From the NCBI GenBank assembly GCA_012030715.1, contig JAAUUJ010000001.1, positions 1-64,000 on the forward strand: DNA of 64,000 nucleotides. Direction: 5' to 3'. The DNA is from Synechococcaceae cyanobacterium SM2_3_1 (GTDB lineage Bacteria; Cyanobacteriota; Cyanobacteriia; Thermostichales; Thermostichaceae). The position numbers were made by a program, and so were the translations under genes. Under the pieces are notes generated by a model. The model did no database searches, was not told the origin of the DNA, and was given only the letters and a program-made list of their open reading frames with translations. Positions 43,127 through 54,286 of this stretch are shown piece after piece. How positions within the stretch are numbered: position 1 is the first letter of the stretch; each line of letters begins with the position of its first letter.

Positions 43127-44276
43127 TTAACCTATAGCCCTTCTCAACTCCCTTAATCTTTCCATCAGCTGTGACATAAAGCGGAGGTTATGAATGGTGG
43201 CTAATCTGGCAGCGAGATGATCATTGAGACGAAATAAGTGCCGGATGTAAGCCAGAGTGTAATGCCTGCAGCAAAGGGCATCGCAGTAGGGGGAAATGGG
43301 CTGGCTGGCCTTGATATATTTTTCATCCTGGACATAAACATACTGAAAGAAGGGATCCCCAGTGAAGTCCAGATCTTGGGGAGGGGTGTGAAAACGGTAG
43401 AGCCTTCCCTGACGGGCATCGCGGGTGGGTAACGAACAATCAAACAGGTCATAACCCAGGTGAGAACAGGTCACCACACTGGCAGGGTGGCCCACCCCAA
43501 GGGCGTGCAGGGGAAACTGGCGGGGGATCAACTGCCGCGTAAACTCCAGCATCTCTGTTAACAACTGTCCCTGCTGATCCAGTGGCCAGCCCCCAAAGCC
43601 GTATCCATCAAAGCCGATCTCCAGCAGTGCCTCGGCACAGGTACGTCTCAACGCTGAGGATCCTCCCCCCTGGACAATCCCAAATAGCAAAGGACGCTGC
43701 TGGGAATCCAGCTGTTTTTGATTCAACAAACGCAGAAATTCAGCCTTACATCGCTTTCCCCATTCCACCGTTCGCCGCACCGACTCCTCCTGATTGGTAT
43801 CCGTATCCTCCGCGTGGGTGCAATCGTCCAGGCAAAAAAGGATGTCACTGCCATAACTCATTTGCAGCTGAATCGTCTTTTCCGGCGTTAGCAAAATCTT
43901 GCGCTGCTGATCTTTTTCAGGACGAAACAAAAGCCCCCGTTGACTGATGCTGCCGTACTTCGGATTTTGTCGGATCAGTGAATAGGCTTGAAATCCACCG
44001 GAATCTGTGGCAATCACCCCCTCCCAGCCTGCCAGTCGGTGCAATCCTCCCAGGGCTTGAATTGTGGAGGTATCCAGGTTTTTGCATGACGTAGTGAAAG
44101 GTGTTCATGACCAACGCCTGAATCCCACACTGGTGTAGATCCTGACTGTCCAGGGACCGCACCACTCCCCAGGTGGCATCCGGCAAAAAGGTCGGAAAAG
44201 TCAGGTGACCGTGGGGAAGCCCCAGACTTAAGCGTGGCGAAGACATAGGAGGGTGTTGATTTACATTGAGAGTCAA
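43127..44276 (-). CDS. tgt: Queuine/archaeosine tRNA-ribosyltransferase; one-base frameshift near 44072
   Basis: VMNTFHYVMQKPG, then in another frame TSTIQALGGLHRLAGWEGVIATDSGGFQAYSL...LFGIVQGG...YDLFDCSLPTRDARQGRLY. Confidence 0.85.
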
Positions 44277-44279
44277 AGA

Positions 44280-45937
44280 TCACTCATTCGGTAGGTTCTG
44301 GATCCAGGTTTCCAGCTCATTAAAGCGAAAGTTCATGACCAGAGTATCCAGTTGCTCCGCCAGATCAGGTTCTTGTTGCCTTAATTCGGTGATCAGGTGT
44401 TGCATGCCTTCCGTGTCTAAACTCACCACTGCCATTTGAAACTTTTCCCGCCAGGGCTGGGGAGGAGGGAGATAGGTGATTAATGGGAGTGCATTTGGGG
44501 TAGGCTGGACAAGCTCGTAGATAAATTCAATTCCCAGGTGCTGTTGTAGATGTTCAAATAGAATATCTTCGCTGACGGGCTTGGTAATAATCGCATCACA
44601 TCCGGCTTCTAAAATGGCAGCCTGTTGTTCCCGAAAGGCACTGGCGGTCATGGCAATGATCTTGGGTGCGGCAGCCCCCCCCGTTGCTTGATTTCCTGAG
44701 TGGCTTCATAGCCATCTATCTCTGGCATTCTCATGTCCATCAAGATCAGATCGGGTGACCAGGTTTCCCATAGCTCTATAGCTTCTTTGCCATTGCAGGC
44801 CACCTGAGTTTCCATACCGATCAGGGTAAACCACTGGACCAACAATTCTCCATCCTCCCGGATATCATCAGCGATCAGGATGCGGTACCTGGGCTGATGC
44901 GGAACTAGCCCTACCACTTTTAACCTGTTCAGATCTGAGATCATGACCTGAGTGGGCTCCATCGGTAGGGTGAAACTGAATTTCGATCCCTGTCCAACCG
45001 AGCTGCTGACCTGCATTTCCCCACCCATCATGTGAACGATCTGGTAGCTGATGGCCAGTCCCAATCCCGAGCCCCCAGCCTTGACCCCGCTGCTGGTTTG
45101 GACAAAGGGATGAAAAAGTTTGCTGATCTCTTCTGCAGAAATGCCAATGCCTGTATCAGCAACTTCAAAATTGAGGATCTGGGGGCCAACACAGCGAACC
45201 TGTAAGGCAATCTGACCTGAAGGCGTAAATTTGACGGCGTTACTTAAAAGATTCAACAACACCTGCCGGAGCTTGCCTGCATCCGTTTGAATTTGAGTCG
45301 GCAAATCTGGAGCCAGTTTAAATTCTAACTGTAGCCCCCGAGCCTCAGTCCGCACGCGCATCAGGGCTTCCAGATCCATCAGTAATCCCAACAAATTCAC
45401 AGGTTTCCGGCTGAGACTCAACTTTCCGGCTTCGATGCGCGACATTTCCAGCACATCATTGATCAGATTCAGCAGGTGTTCTCCAGAACGATTGATGGTC
45501 GTGATCCACTCCTGTTGCACTGGGGTCAGGGCGGGATCGCGCATTAGCAATTGGGTGAACCCCAAAATGGCATTCAGGGGAGTTCGTAATTCGTGGCTCA
45601 TGAAGGCCAGAAACCGACTTTTCGATTGGCTGGCGGTCAGGGCGAGATCCTCCACCAGATCCCCATGTTGCACAGCCGTATCCAGAATGATCTGCAGATC
45701 GCCATAGTCCTGCGCCAGTTGCTTGGCCTTGACGTAGAGATCCGCCATGATCAGGTCTGCATGTTCGGTGGCAACCTCCAGCTGAATCTCTAGATCGGCC
45801 TTGTCCTGATCCAGCTCCAGGATCTGATAGCGATAGCGATCCAGTTCCGCCTGCAAAGCGGCCTTCTCCCTCTGCAGAGAAAGGATTTCTTGCTGCAGCT
45901 GAGGAACCGAGGGAGTGGCTTCGGAAGGCATCGACAA
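44280..45937 (-). CDS. Soluble hybrid histidine kinase (coiled coil-HisKA-HATPase-REC); frameshift at a C8 run near 44675-44682
   Basis: FLAFMSHELRTPLNAILGFTQLLM; GGSGLGLAISYQIVHMMGG; ILIADDIREDGELLVQW...LMDMRMPEIDGYEATQEIKQRGG|(AAPKIIA)MTASAFREQQAAILEAGCDAIITKPVSE. Confidence 0.88.
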
Positions 45938-45962
45938 CTAAGCCTGGTGAAAGGTCATGACC

Positions 45963-46331
45963 TTATTCCATGTCCTCAATTTCCAGAACGAGACTGGGCA
46001 TTAAACGCTGTAGATTTTTGAGGGATTTACTTTGCCAGGGAATTTGTCGAGATCCTCGCACGTGAATCAACTGCTGTTTTTGCCGCATTTTAATCACAAA
46101 CTTCGAGAGCATATTGATGCCCGAGCTATTCAGAAAGTCAAGTTTCCGTAAATCCAGGGTTAGATTCTCAGGATGCTGTAGAGAGACCTCATGAAGTAAG
46201 TCAGCAATGGGGGCATACTCCTCAGACCCCGCTAGACGCAACGATCCCTGAAAGATCACTGCACCGCGATCTGGCTCGTACCAGATGTGATGATTGTCAG
46301 CCTTAATTTCCATCGTTGTCCTGGTGTCCAT
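45963..46331 (-). CDS. slr1659-superfamily (STAS-like) regulator
   Basis: MEIKADNHHIWYEPDRGAVIFQGSLRLAGSEEYAPIADLLHEV...LTLDLRKLDFLNSSGINMLSKFVI. Confidence 0.78.
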   Translation of the reverse strand: MDTRTTMEIKADNHHIWYEPDRGAVIFQGSLRLAGSEEYAPIADLLHEVSLQHPENLTLDLRKLDFLNSSGINMLSKFVIKMRQKQQLIHVRGSRQIPWQSKSLKNLQRLMPSLVLEIEDME

Positions 46332-46337
46332 CTTTCT

Positions 46338-46907
46338 CTACAGGGATTCCACAGTTAGATCGACTAAGGTTTTTACAGCTATCTTTTCGGCTTCATGAGG
46401 ATCTGGCTCAAATAACCAGCCTAGCTTGACTTGATAATCGTTGAGCATGGTCAGAAACCCAATCCCAGACCGAACCTCCTCATCATCAGCGGCAGATGCA
46501 TTGGCTTCTAGCTGCTGCAAATAAAGCTCAGTGGGATCAGAATTGAGCAACTCTTCGATAATGCCCTGGTAATCCTTGACTCCCCGATGATCCAGGGTAT
46601 TGGTGGCATGAAAGACAAGCCTTTCCTGATGCAGAAAAAGACCCACGGAAATCGCCTGATCCGAAGTGTAATCATGAAATTTCATCGCATTTTCGATCAG
46701 CTCGTTGGCGATAAAACTCACAGCACTACGGACATCAGAGTTGTCAGCTGGGAAAAAAGTTGAGGTGTAGTCTGCCATAAAGTCGGCAGAAATACCGTTA
46801 TTGCGCCACCGTTCCTTTAGGGGGACTGAACTGGGAGAGAATCTAATTATCAGATACTCGTTCGTTTTTAAGAGATCGCCTTGATAGACCCCGAAAACTT
46901 GAGCCAT
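46338..46907 (-). CDS. slr1658-superfamily (HATPase-like) regulator
   Basis: FFPADNSDVRSAVSFIANELIENAMKFHDYTSDQAISVGLFLHQERLVFHATNTLD...SGIGFLTMLNDYQVKLGWLFE. Confidence 0.78.
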   Translation of the reverse strand: MAQVFGVYQGDLLKTNEYLIIRFSPSSVPLKERWRNNGISADFMADYTSTFFPADNSDVRSAVSFIANELIENAMKFHDYTSDQAISVGLFLHQERLVFHATNTLDHRGVKDYQGIIEELLNSDPTELYLQQLEANASAADDEEVRSGIGFLTMLNDYQVKLGWLFEPDPHEAEKIAVKTLVDLTVESL

Positions 46908-47159
46908 ATGCTTTTAATGAGTATCCCCCATAGTTTTATCACCTTTTGCGACCCCTGGGTGCGACTCCTCAACCTAAGGTCAGGGGGCCGAGCTTGGAGA
47001 TTCAAGGGGCTCAGCTCAAGGGTGATCTGAATTAACTCTATCCCCTACTGATTTTTGCTCAGGCCGCAAGCGGGAGCGTAGTAAATCTTCATAAAGAGTG
47101 GCGGAACAAGCCGTTTCAGGAGATCATTAAATCATAATTAAGATTCTGGGGGCAGGCCC

Positions 47160-47438
47160 ATGTCTTGCACACTTAGCTTTGAAAGGCGGGCTGTCCAGGT
47201 GCCATCTAAGGCAATTGCAGCAGCGACTCAGGTCCTTTGGGGTCTGGGGGTGTCCGTCTCCTCTCGAGGGGATGATCACCTGAGCGCACTGATTCGTCTG
47301 GGTTCTCCAGGGATCCAGGATCGCATTGCCGTTCTACAGGTGGAGTTGTGTTACTCCCGCAATCGTCAAGAGCAGGAGCAGTGGCTGCAGATGTGCTGGT
47401 TGTTGCCCGCGGCAGTCGAACAAACTGCGCTTGCCTAG
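47160..47438 (+). CDS. Hypothetical protein
   Basis: 92-aa ORF; no recognised domain. Confidence 0.4.
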   Translation: MSCTLSFERRAVQVPSKAIAAATQVLWGLGVSVSSRGDDHLSALIRLGSPGIQDRIAVLQVELCYSRNRQEQEQWLQMCWLLPAAVEQTALA

Positions 47439-47445
47439 TTGACTC

Positions 47446-47604
47446 TTGCTCTCACCTCAACTGCTCAACCACTACCGCCGCCTAAGTGGCCAACCGCTGA
47501 CTGTCGTGGATGTAGAAACAACAGGTCGCTTAGATGGTCAGCAGCGGCTGATCGAGGTTGCTCTTGTTCAGGCTAGCCTATCCAATGGACTGATTCACTT
47601 TTGA
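47446..47604 (+). pseudogene. N-terminal fragment of a DnaQ/RNase T-type 3'-5' exonuclease
   Basis: Reads LLNHYRRLSGQPLTVVDVETTGRLDGQQRLIEVALVQASLSNGLIHF*, with the ExoI motif DxETTG. No continuation found before the next gene. Confidence 0.65.
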
Positions 47605-47675
47605 TCCTTAAGGATTCAGGGTATCCAGACCCAGCTAGCCATGCTTAACTGGTAGCGGCTTGCCTGAGGACTGCT

Positions 47676-48368
47676 ATGCCACCCTCTTTATCTCTGAAGC
47701 ATCAAGTTCGTTTGCCGCTGCAGCTCTCCCCCACCGCGCCCCCCTTGCTCCTGCTTCTGCACGGGGTAGGCAGCCATGAAGAAGATCTGATGGGGCTGGC
47801 ACCCTATGTCGATCCACGCTTCCTGGTGGTCAGTGCTCGAGCTCCTCGCCCCTGGGGAAATGGTGGGTATGCCTGGTTCGATATCACGTTTACTTCAGCA
47901 GGACCTGAGGGCAACTGGCAGCAGGCGGCAGAGTCACGCCAAGTGTTGGCCACCTTTATCCAGGAACTCCGGCAGACCTATGCTCCCGCCCTACGGCGAC
48001 TCTATCTCATGGGCTTCAGTCAGGGCGCCATGATGAGTATGTACCTATCCCTACTGATGCCAGCGCAGGTGGCGGGAATGGTGATCATGAGCGGGCAGCT
48101 GCCTCCGCAAACGGATCTGCTTACCATGGATCCTCAGGCTCTGCAGGGCTTGCCTGTGCTGGTGGTGCACGGGATGTATGATCCGATTATTCCCATTGCC
48201 GAAGGACGCCGTCTGCGGGATCAGCTGCAACAGTGGCCGGTGCTCCTGACCTATGCAGAATATCCTATGGAACATCAGGTATCCACGACGAGCCTCCAGG
48301 ACATTACCCGCTGGTTAACGACGCAGTTAAATCAGGACATCGGCCCAGCACCTTGCGAGGCTGGATAA
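47676..48368 (+). CDS. Phospholipase/carboxylesterase (alpha/beta hydrolase)
   Basis: LLLLHGVGSHEEDLMGLAPYVDPRFLVVSARAP; LMGFSQGAMMSMYLSL; VVHGMYDPIIPIAEGR. Confidence 0.88.
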   Translation: MPPSLSLKHQVRLPLQLSPTAPPLLLLLHGVGSHEEDLMGLAPYVDPRFLVVSARAPRPWGNGGYAWFDITFTSAGPEGNWQQAAESRQVLATFIQELRQTYAPALRRLYLMGFSQGAMMSMYLSLLMPAQVAGMVIMSGQLPPQTDLLTMDPQALQGLPVLVVHGMYDPIIPIAEGRRLRDQLQQWPVLLTYAEYPMEHQVSTTSLQDITRWLTTQLNQDIGPAPCEAG

Positions 48369-48434
48369 ATGCGGTGCCACTGCCAGAGAGGCATGCTAGT
48401 GTGTAGGGGTTATTTTGCTGCTGAACCACACTAG

Positions 48435-51400
48435 ATGTATGTCAAGCAGCTGGAGCTGACCCGGTTTAAGTCGTTTGGTGGTAGCACGACGATCCCGTTA
48501 CTACCAGGGTTTACTGTCGTATCAGGTCCCAATGGATCGGGGAAATCCAACATTCTAGATGCCATTTTGTTTGCTCTCGGCCTCTCCAGTTCCCGAGGTA
48601 TGCGAGCAGAGAAACTCCTGGATCTGGTGCATTCCGGCAGCTTAGAGCGGGGCCAGAAGCGTGTGGAGACCTGGGTGTCTGTTACCTTTGCTCTGGAATC
48701 TATACCTCCCGAATTTCTGGAAAGCTTTCAAGATCACTACCCGGATCAGGCCCTGCCCACGGAATGGAAGGTGACCCGACGCCTGCGGGTGAACACCCAG
48801 TCTGCCAATGGGGATGACCCCAGTTACACCAGCACCTTTTACATCAATGATGTTCCCTGCAGCTTAACAGAGCTCCATGAACAGCTGGAGGCGATGCATG
48901 TCTTCCCCAACGGCTATAACGTCGTCCTGCAGGGGGATGTGACCGGCATTATTTCCATGAATGCCAGGGAGCGACGGCAGATCATTGACGAACTGGCAGG
49001 GGTGGCCACTTTTGATCGCAAAATTCACCAGGCCAACAACAAGCTGGAAGTGGTGCGGGAGCAGATCGAGCGTTTTCGCCTGATTGAGCAGGAGCTACAG
49101 GGCAATGCCGAACGCCTCCTGAAAGAATCCCAGAAGGCTCTGGATTACCAGCGTTTGCGCCAGGATCTGGAACAAATGGAGGTGATCCAGACTCTGCTGA
49201 CCTACCGACACCTGCAGCAACAGACCCAACAGGCTCAGACGGAGATCGAGGCCAGCCAGGCCCAACAGCAAAAAATGACCTCAGAGCTGGAGGCCCTCAC
49301 CCAGCAGTTGAAACAGGATGAACAGCACCTGACAGAATTGCAAAGCCGGATCCATGCCCTGGGCGAAGATGAATATCTGCGCATGCAGACCCAGATGGTC
49401 ACCTGGCAGGCTCAGCTCCAGCAACACCAGCAACAACAGCAATCCTGGCAGCAGGACCAGAAAACTCTGGAACAGCAAATTGGGCAAAGTCAGCAGCAGC
49501 AACAGGTTCTGGAAAGCGAGTACGAGCAACTCCAGCACCAAGAGCAGGTTCTGGAACAGCAGCAACAGACCCACCAGCTGCGACAGCAACAGCAGGAAGC
49601 AGACCTGGCTCGCAGCCGCGAACAATTGCAACTCCTGGCCCAATCTTCGGATGCCTGGGTTAAGCAACAGCGCTACCTCAGTCGGCAGCTGGAGGAAACC
49701 CGCTCCGAGTTAACACCATTGCAACAGGAACAGGTGCGGCTACAGGAGCGATCCCAGCAGTTAGGTCGGCAGCTGCAGGACGGCCAGCAGGAACACCAGC
49801 GGCTGCAGGATTGGATCCAAACCCAGAGTGCCCTCACCCCCGACCTGGAGCAAGCTGCTACCCAGGCTCAACAGCAAGCCCAGGATCTAGCCCTGATTCC
49901 CTGTGTGCCTTGGCAGTCTCAGTGTGAACTGGATCAGGCCACGGCTCAGCGGCTGCAAAGTGAGCAGTATGCCAAGCAACGGGAGCTGGACAAGCTGGAA
50001 ACCCGTCGTCAGGTTCTGCAGGATACTCAGGGCACGCGAGCAACCCAGGCCCTACTGGCGGCAGATCTGCCCGGGTTTGCGGGCTGGTGGCTCAGTTGGG
50101 CTCGGTGGATTCCCAGTACCAGGTGGCCCTAGAAATTGCTGCGGGCAGTCGGCTTTCGTTTGTGGTGGTGGAGGATGATACCGTTGCCGCTAGTGCCATC
50201 AATTTTTTGAAACTGGAAAAAGCGGGTCGGGCCACATTTTTACCTTTAAATAAGCTCAAATCCAGCCGTCCGCTCGGGCCTTTGCAATTATCGGGCCTGG
50301 TGGACTATGCCCTCCGACTGGTCAAGTTTGATCCCCGTTATCGAGATGTGTTTGCCTTTGTTCTGGGCAGCACGCTCGTGTTTGAGTCCCTGGATCAGGC
50401 CCGCCAGTACCACGGTCGCCACCGGATCGTCACCCTGGAGGGGGAGCTTCTGGAAACCTCAGGGGCCATGACCGGGGGCAGTGCCCAAAACCGCTCCAGT
50501 CTTCAGTTCGGCAGTCAGGATAATGCGGCTGTGGAAGGACTCAAGCGACGGTTAGACGATCTGGAAAATCTGCTCGCCTCCCTCACCCCGCGGCTAAAGG
50601 CAGCTCAGGCCCGTGAAAAGCATCTGGGTCAGGAGTTAATGCAGGCCCAGCAAAAAGCGCTGCAGACGCAGCAGTCTCTGGATCAACACACCCACCAGCT
50701 CCAGGCTGAGCAGGGTCGCTGGGCTCAACAACAAGAGCAACTGCAGCATTGGCAAGCGGAAACCCAGGCAACAGAGCACCGATTGCAACACCTGGAAGAA
50801 GAGACTACACCGCTGGCAGAACGCATGGCCGATCTGACCAGTAAGCTGCAGCAGCTGGAGCACTCCCCCGTTAACCAGCACTGGCAACAGGCCCAGGCGG
50901 CCATCCAGCAACAGGAGACTCAACAGGCCCAACTGTCGGCCCACAGTCGCGAGCTAGAACAGCAACTTCAGGCCGGGCTCACAGCACAACAACTCAACCG
51001 TGCTCGCCTGCAGCAACACCAGGAACGAGTTCAGGAATGGCAGCACCGGATACAGCAGCTACAAGCGCAGCAACAGCAGACCCAGATCCAGGAACAGGAA
51101 CTCCACCAGCAGATGGCCTCTCTGCGGCAGGAGATGCAAGCAGCGGAATCCCGTCTGGCCGATCTCCGACAACAGCGAGACCAGCAGGACTTTAACCTTC
51201 GTACCCAGCAGCAACAGATTCAACGGCTGGAATGGGAGCGCTATCATGCCCACTCGCAAGCGGAAGAAAAGAGCCAGCTGCTTCAGCAACTCCAGGCACA
51301 GATCCAGGATCTGCAAACTCAACTGCCGGAAGTTCTACCGGAGGTAGCTGCCGATCTGACCCTGGACACACTTCAGCGACAACGACGCCGTCTGGAGGAG

Positions 51401-52005
51401 AAGCTGCGTGCCCTCGAACCTGTGAATATGCTGGCGATCACCGAGTATGAAGCAATGCAGGGGCGCCTCGAGGAACTGACGCAGAAACTGGAAACACTTC
51501 AGGAAGAACGGATGGAGTTGCTCCTGCGGATCGAGAACTTTGCCACCCTGCGCCGCCAGGCGTTTATGGATGCCTTTTATGCGGTGGATCAGCACTTTCG
51601 CACGATCTTTTCGCAACTGTCCGATGGCGATGGACATCTGGATTTAGAAAACAGCGAGGATCCCTTGGCGGGAGGTCTAAATTTGGTGGCCCATCCCAAA
51701 GGAAAACCTGTGCGCCGTCTCAGTTCCATGTCGGGGGGAGAAAAATCCCTGACGGCCCTGAGCTTTATTTTTGCTCTGCAGCGCTATCGCCCCTCTAGCT
51801 TCTACGCCTTTGATGAAGTGGACATGTTTCTGGATGGGGCGAATGTCGAGCGACTGGCACGCATGATCCAGCAGCAGGCCCAGCAGGCCCAGTTTATTGT
51901 GGTGAGTTTGCGGCGACCAATGATTGAGAAGGCAGATCGCACCCTGGGGGTAACCCAGGCCCGTGGCGCCATACCCAGGTGATTGGCGTGAAAAATCGCT
52001 CCTAG
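48435..52005 (+). CDS. smc: Chromosome segregation protein SMC; frameshifts near 50070-50080 and near 51970
   Basis: MYVKQLELTRFKSFGGSTTIPLLPGFTVVSGPNGSGKSNILDAILFALG; hinge split at LPG|VCGLVAQLGSVDSQYQVALEIAAGSRL; SSMSGGEKSLTALSFIFALQRYRPSSFYAFDEVDMFLDGANVERLA; restored C-terminus QARGAYTQVIGVKNRS*. Confidence 0.92.
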
Positions 52006-52006
52006 C

Positions 52007-52933
52007 CTAGCGAGGACTGGCAGCCTGCATGGTGTGAAGGACTTCCTCCAGCTCTGCCTCCGAGACATGATAGACCTGGTTACAAAAATGGCAGGTGGCC
52101 TCCGCCCCTTTGTCTTCCAGAATCATGGTGCGTAACTCCTGTTGTCCCAACATCTGCAGCGCCCCCTTCACCCGCTCCTGACTGCAACGGCAATGGAAGC
52201 GGATCTGTTGCGTCCCGGGCAAGATCGTGAGTCCCAGATCACCGATATAGCGATTGAGCAGGTCTTCCAGGCTCTGACCTTCCGCCAGCAGCGGACTGAA
52301 TTCATCCACCAGAGTCAGGCGTTGTTCCAGTTCACGACTGAGACTGACAGAGGCTCCGGGCAACAACTGCAGCAGGATCCCCCCGGAGACCATGACTTCT
52401 TCATGATTGACCATGACCCCCAGCAGCACTGCGGAGGGGGTTTGCTCAGACACCGCCAGATAGCGAGTAATGTCATCCCCAATCTCGCCTGTAACGAGTT
52501 CAGTCGCACTGGTGTAAGGAACCCCATACCCCTGATCTCGAATCACGTGCAGGTAGCCGTACCTCCCAACGGCTTGGGCCACATTCAGCTTGCTGTGCTC
52601 CGTCAGGGGTAGCTCAATGGCAGGATTCTCCACATATCCCCGCACCGTTCCATCAATGCCCGCATCTACCCAAACCTTGCCCAGAGGTCCATCCCCTTTG
52701 ATCTGGAGATTAATGCGCGCCTGAGATTCTTTAAGATTGGCTGCTAACAGGAGGGCTGCATTGATGGTTCGCCCCAAGGCCACGGTTGCCACATAAGATA
52801 GTTGATGCCGTTGCCGTGCCTCCTCGACTGTGTGGGTGGAAACCAACCCTACGGCTCGAATCATCCCGTCGGCAGCAGTGGCACGTAACAGCTGATCGCA
52901 AGACTCTGCGGGATGGACTGTGATCATGGTCAA
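52007..52933 (-). CDS. hslO: Redox-regulated chaperone Hsp33
   Basis: IRAVGLVSTHTVEEARQRHQLSYVATVALGRTINAALLLA; IRFHCRCSQERVKGALQMLGQQELRTMILEDKGAEATCHFCNQVYHVS (CxC...CxxC). Confidence 0.95.
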   Translation of the reverse strand: MTMITVHPAESCDQLLRATAADGMIRAVGLVSTHTVEEARQRHQLSYVATVALGRTINAALLLAANLKESQARINLQIKGDGPLGKVWVDAGIDGTVRGYVENPAIELPLTEHSKLNVAQAVGRYGYLHVIRDQGYGVPYTSATELVTGEIGDDITRYLAVSEQTPSAVLLGVMVNHEEVMVSGGILLQLLPGASVSLSRELEQRLTLVDEFSPLLAEGQSLEDLLNRYIGDLGLTILPGTQQIRFHCRCSQERVKGALQMLGQQELRTMILEDKGAEATCHFCNQVYHVSEAELEEVLHTMQAASPR

Positions 52934-53244
52934 AAATCCAGAGGAAACGGCAGCTTATTAAATAATTTTAACCTTGCTCCATCAAGAGAAGAACGGACCC
53001 GAACGAAAGCTGCTGCCAGTTGCACCCATGCCGCAGATCCAGGCGGGCCAGGAAAAGGGGAAGCAGGGGCAGAGAATCCACGGGAGTGGGCGTTGGATCG
53101 ATCGGTTCTGGCCAGCCCCTTTTCTGGGAAAAGTATTAAGAACTGCTAAGAGACTCGATTGGGAATGGCCCCCATAGTCGAAAATAGCTTGCGAGTATGA
53201 GTGGGTCATGCTCTTTAACAAACTCAACTTGAGGATGGATATCC

Positions 53245-53730
53245 ATGAGCGTTGTCACAAAATCGATTGTGAATGCTGACGCAGAAGCGCGTTATTTAAG
53301 TCCTGGTGAGCTTGAACGGATTAAGTCCTTCGTGTCTAAGGGTGAAGCTCGTCTTCGCATTGCTCAGGTTCTGACTGAGTCTCGTGAGCGGATTGTGAAG
53401 CAAGCGGCGGATCAGCTTTTCCAGAAGCGGCCTGATGTGGTCTCCCCTGGTGGAAATGCCTACGGTGAAGAAATGACCGCCACCTGTCTGCGCGACATGG
53501 ACTATTATCTGCGTCTGGTGACCTACGGAGTCATTGCGGGTGATGTCACTCCCATTGAAGAGATCGGCCTGGTGGGTGTGCGGGAGATGTACAACTCCCT
53601 GGGCACTCCGATCCCAGCTGTGGCAGAAAGTGTGCGCCAGATGAAGTTGGTGGCCACCAGTCTGCTGTCTGGGGATGATGCCACTGAAACAGGTTACTAC
53701 TTCGATTACGTCGTGGGCGCCATGAGCTAG
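53245..53730 (+). CDS. apcA: Allophycocyanin alpha subunit
   Basis: [74 protein letters not shown]...[18 protein letters not shown]. Confidence 0.97.
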   Translation: MSVVTKSIVNADAEARYLSPGELERIKSFVSKGEARLRIAQVLTESRERIVKQAADQLFQKRPDVVSPGGNAYGEEMTATCLRDMDYYLRLVTYGVIAGDVTPIEEIGLVGVREMYNSLGTPIPAVAESVRQMKLVATSLLSGDDATETGYYFDYVVGAMS

Positions 53731-53796
53731 TCCCGATGGGATTAGTCCTGACCCTTTTTTTGTTCCATATCTAAGAAACCAGCATAGGAAGTCATC

Positions 53797-54282
53797 ATGC
53801 AAGACGCAGTTACTGCTGTAATCAATAGCTACGACGTTCAGGGCAAGTACCTGGATGCCTCTGCAATGGATAAGTTGAAGTCCTTCTTCTCCACTGGGGA
53901 ATTGCGAGTGCGGGCAGCTGGTACGATTGCTGCCAATGCCTCCACCATTGTCAAAGACGCAGCTGCGAAAGCCCTGCTGTACTCTGATCTGACCCGTCCC
54001 GGTGGCAATATGTACACCACCCGTCGTTATGCCGCTTGCATCCGCGACATGGACTACTACCTCCGCTACGCCACCTATGCCATGCTGGCTGGCGACACCT
54101 CCATTCTCGATGAGCGGGTGCTCAACGGTCTGAAGGAAACCTACAACTCTCTGGGAGTACCCATCGGTGCCACCATCCAGGCAATTCAGGCCATGAAGGA
54201 AGTGACCGCCTCTCTGGTGGGCATGGATGCAGGGAAAGAGATGGGTGTTTACTTTGATTACATCTGCTCTGGCTTGAGCTAA
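53797..54282 (+). CDS. apcB: Allophycocyanin beta subunit
   Basis: [49 protein letters not shown]...[47 protein letters not shown]. Confidence 0.97.
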   Translation: MQDAVTAVINSYDVQGKYLDASAMDKLKSFFSTGELRVRAAGTIAANASTIVKDAAAKALLYSDLTRPGGNMYTTRRYAACIRDMDYYLRYATYAMLAGDTSILDERVLNGLKETYNSLGVPIGATIQAIQAMKEVTASLVGMDAGKEMGVYFDYICSGLS

Positions 54283-54286
54283 TTAG

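Noticed and set aside
49400-49640. CAG/CAA-rich region as a CRISPR or satellite repeat
   Set aside because: Repeats are codon-level Gln runs within the SMC coiled coil; there are no uniform repeat/spacer units.
53085-53105. Shared GAGTGGGCGTTGGATCG between about 53086 (apcA upstream) and about 58415
   Set aside because: A short single match inside unrelated contexts (a regulatory region versus a PT-linker coding repeat); most likely coincidence.
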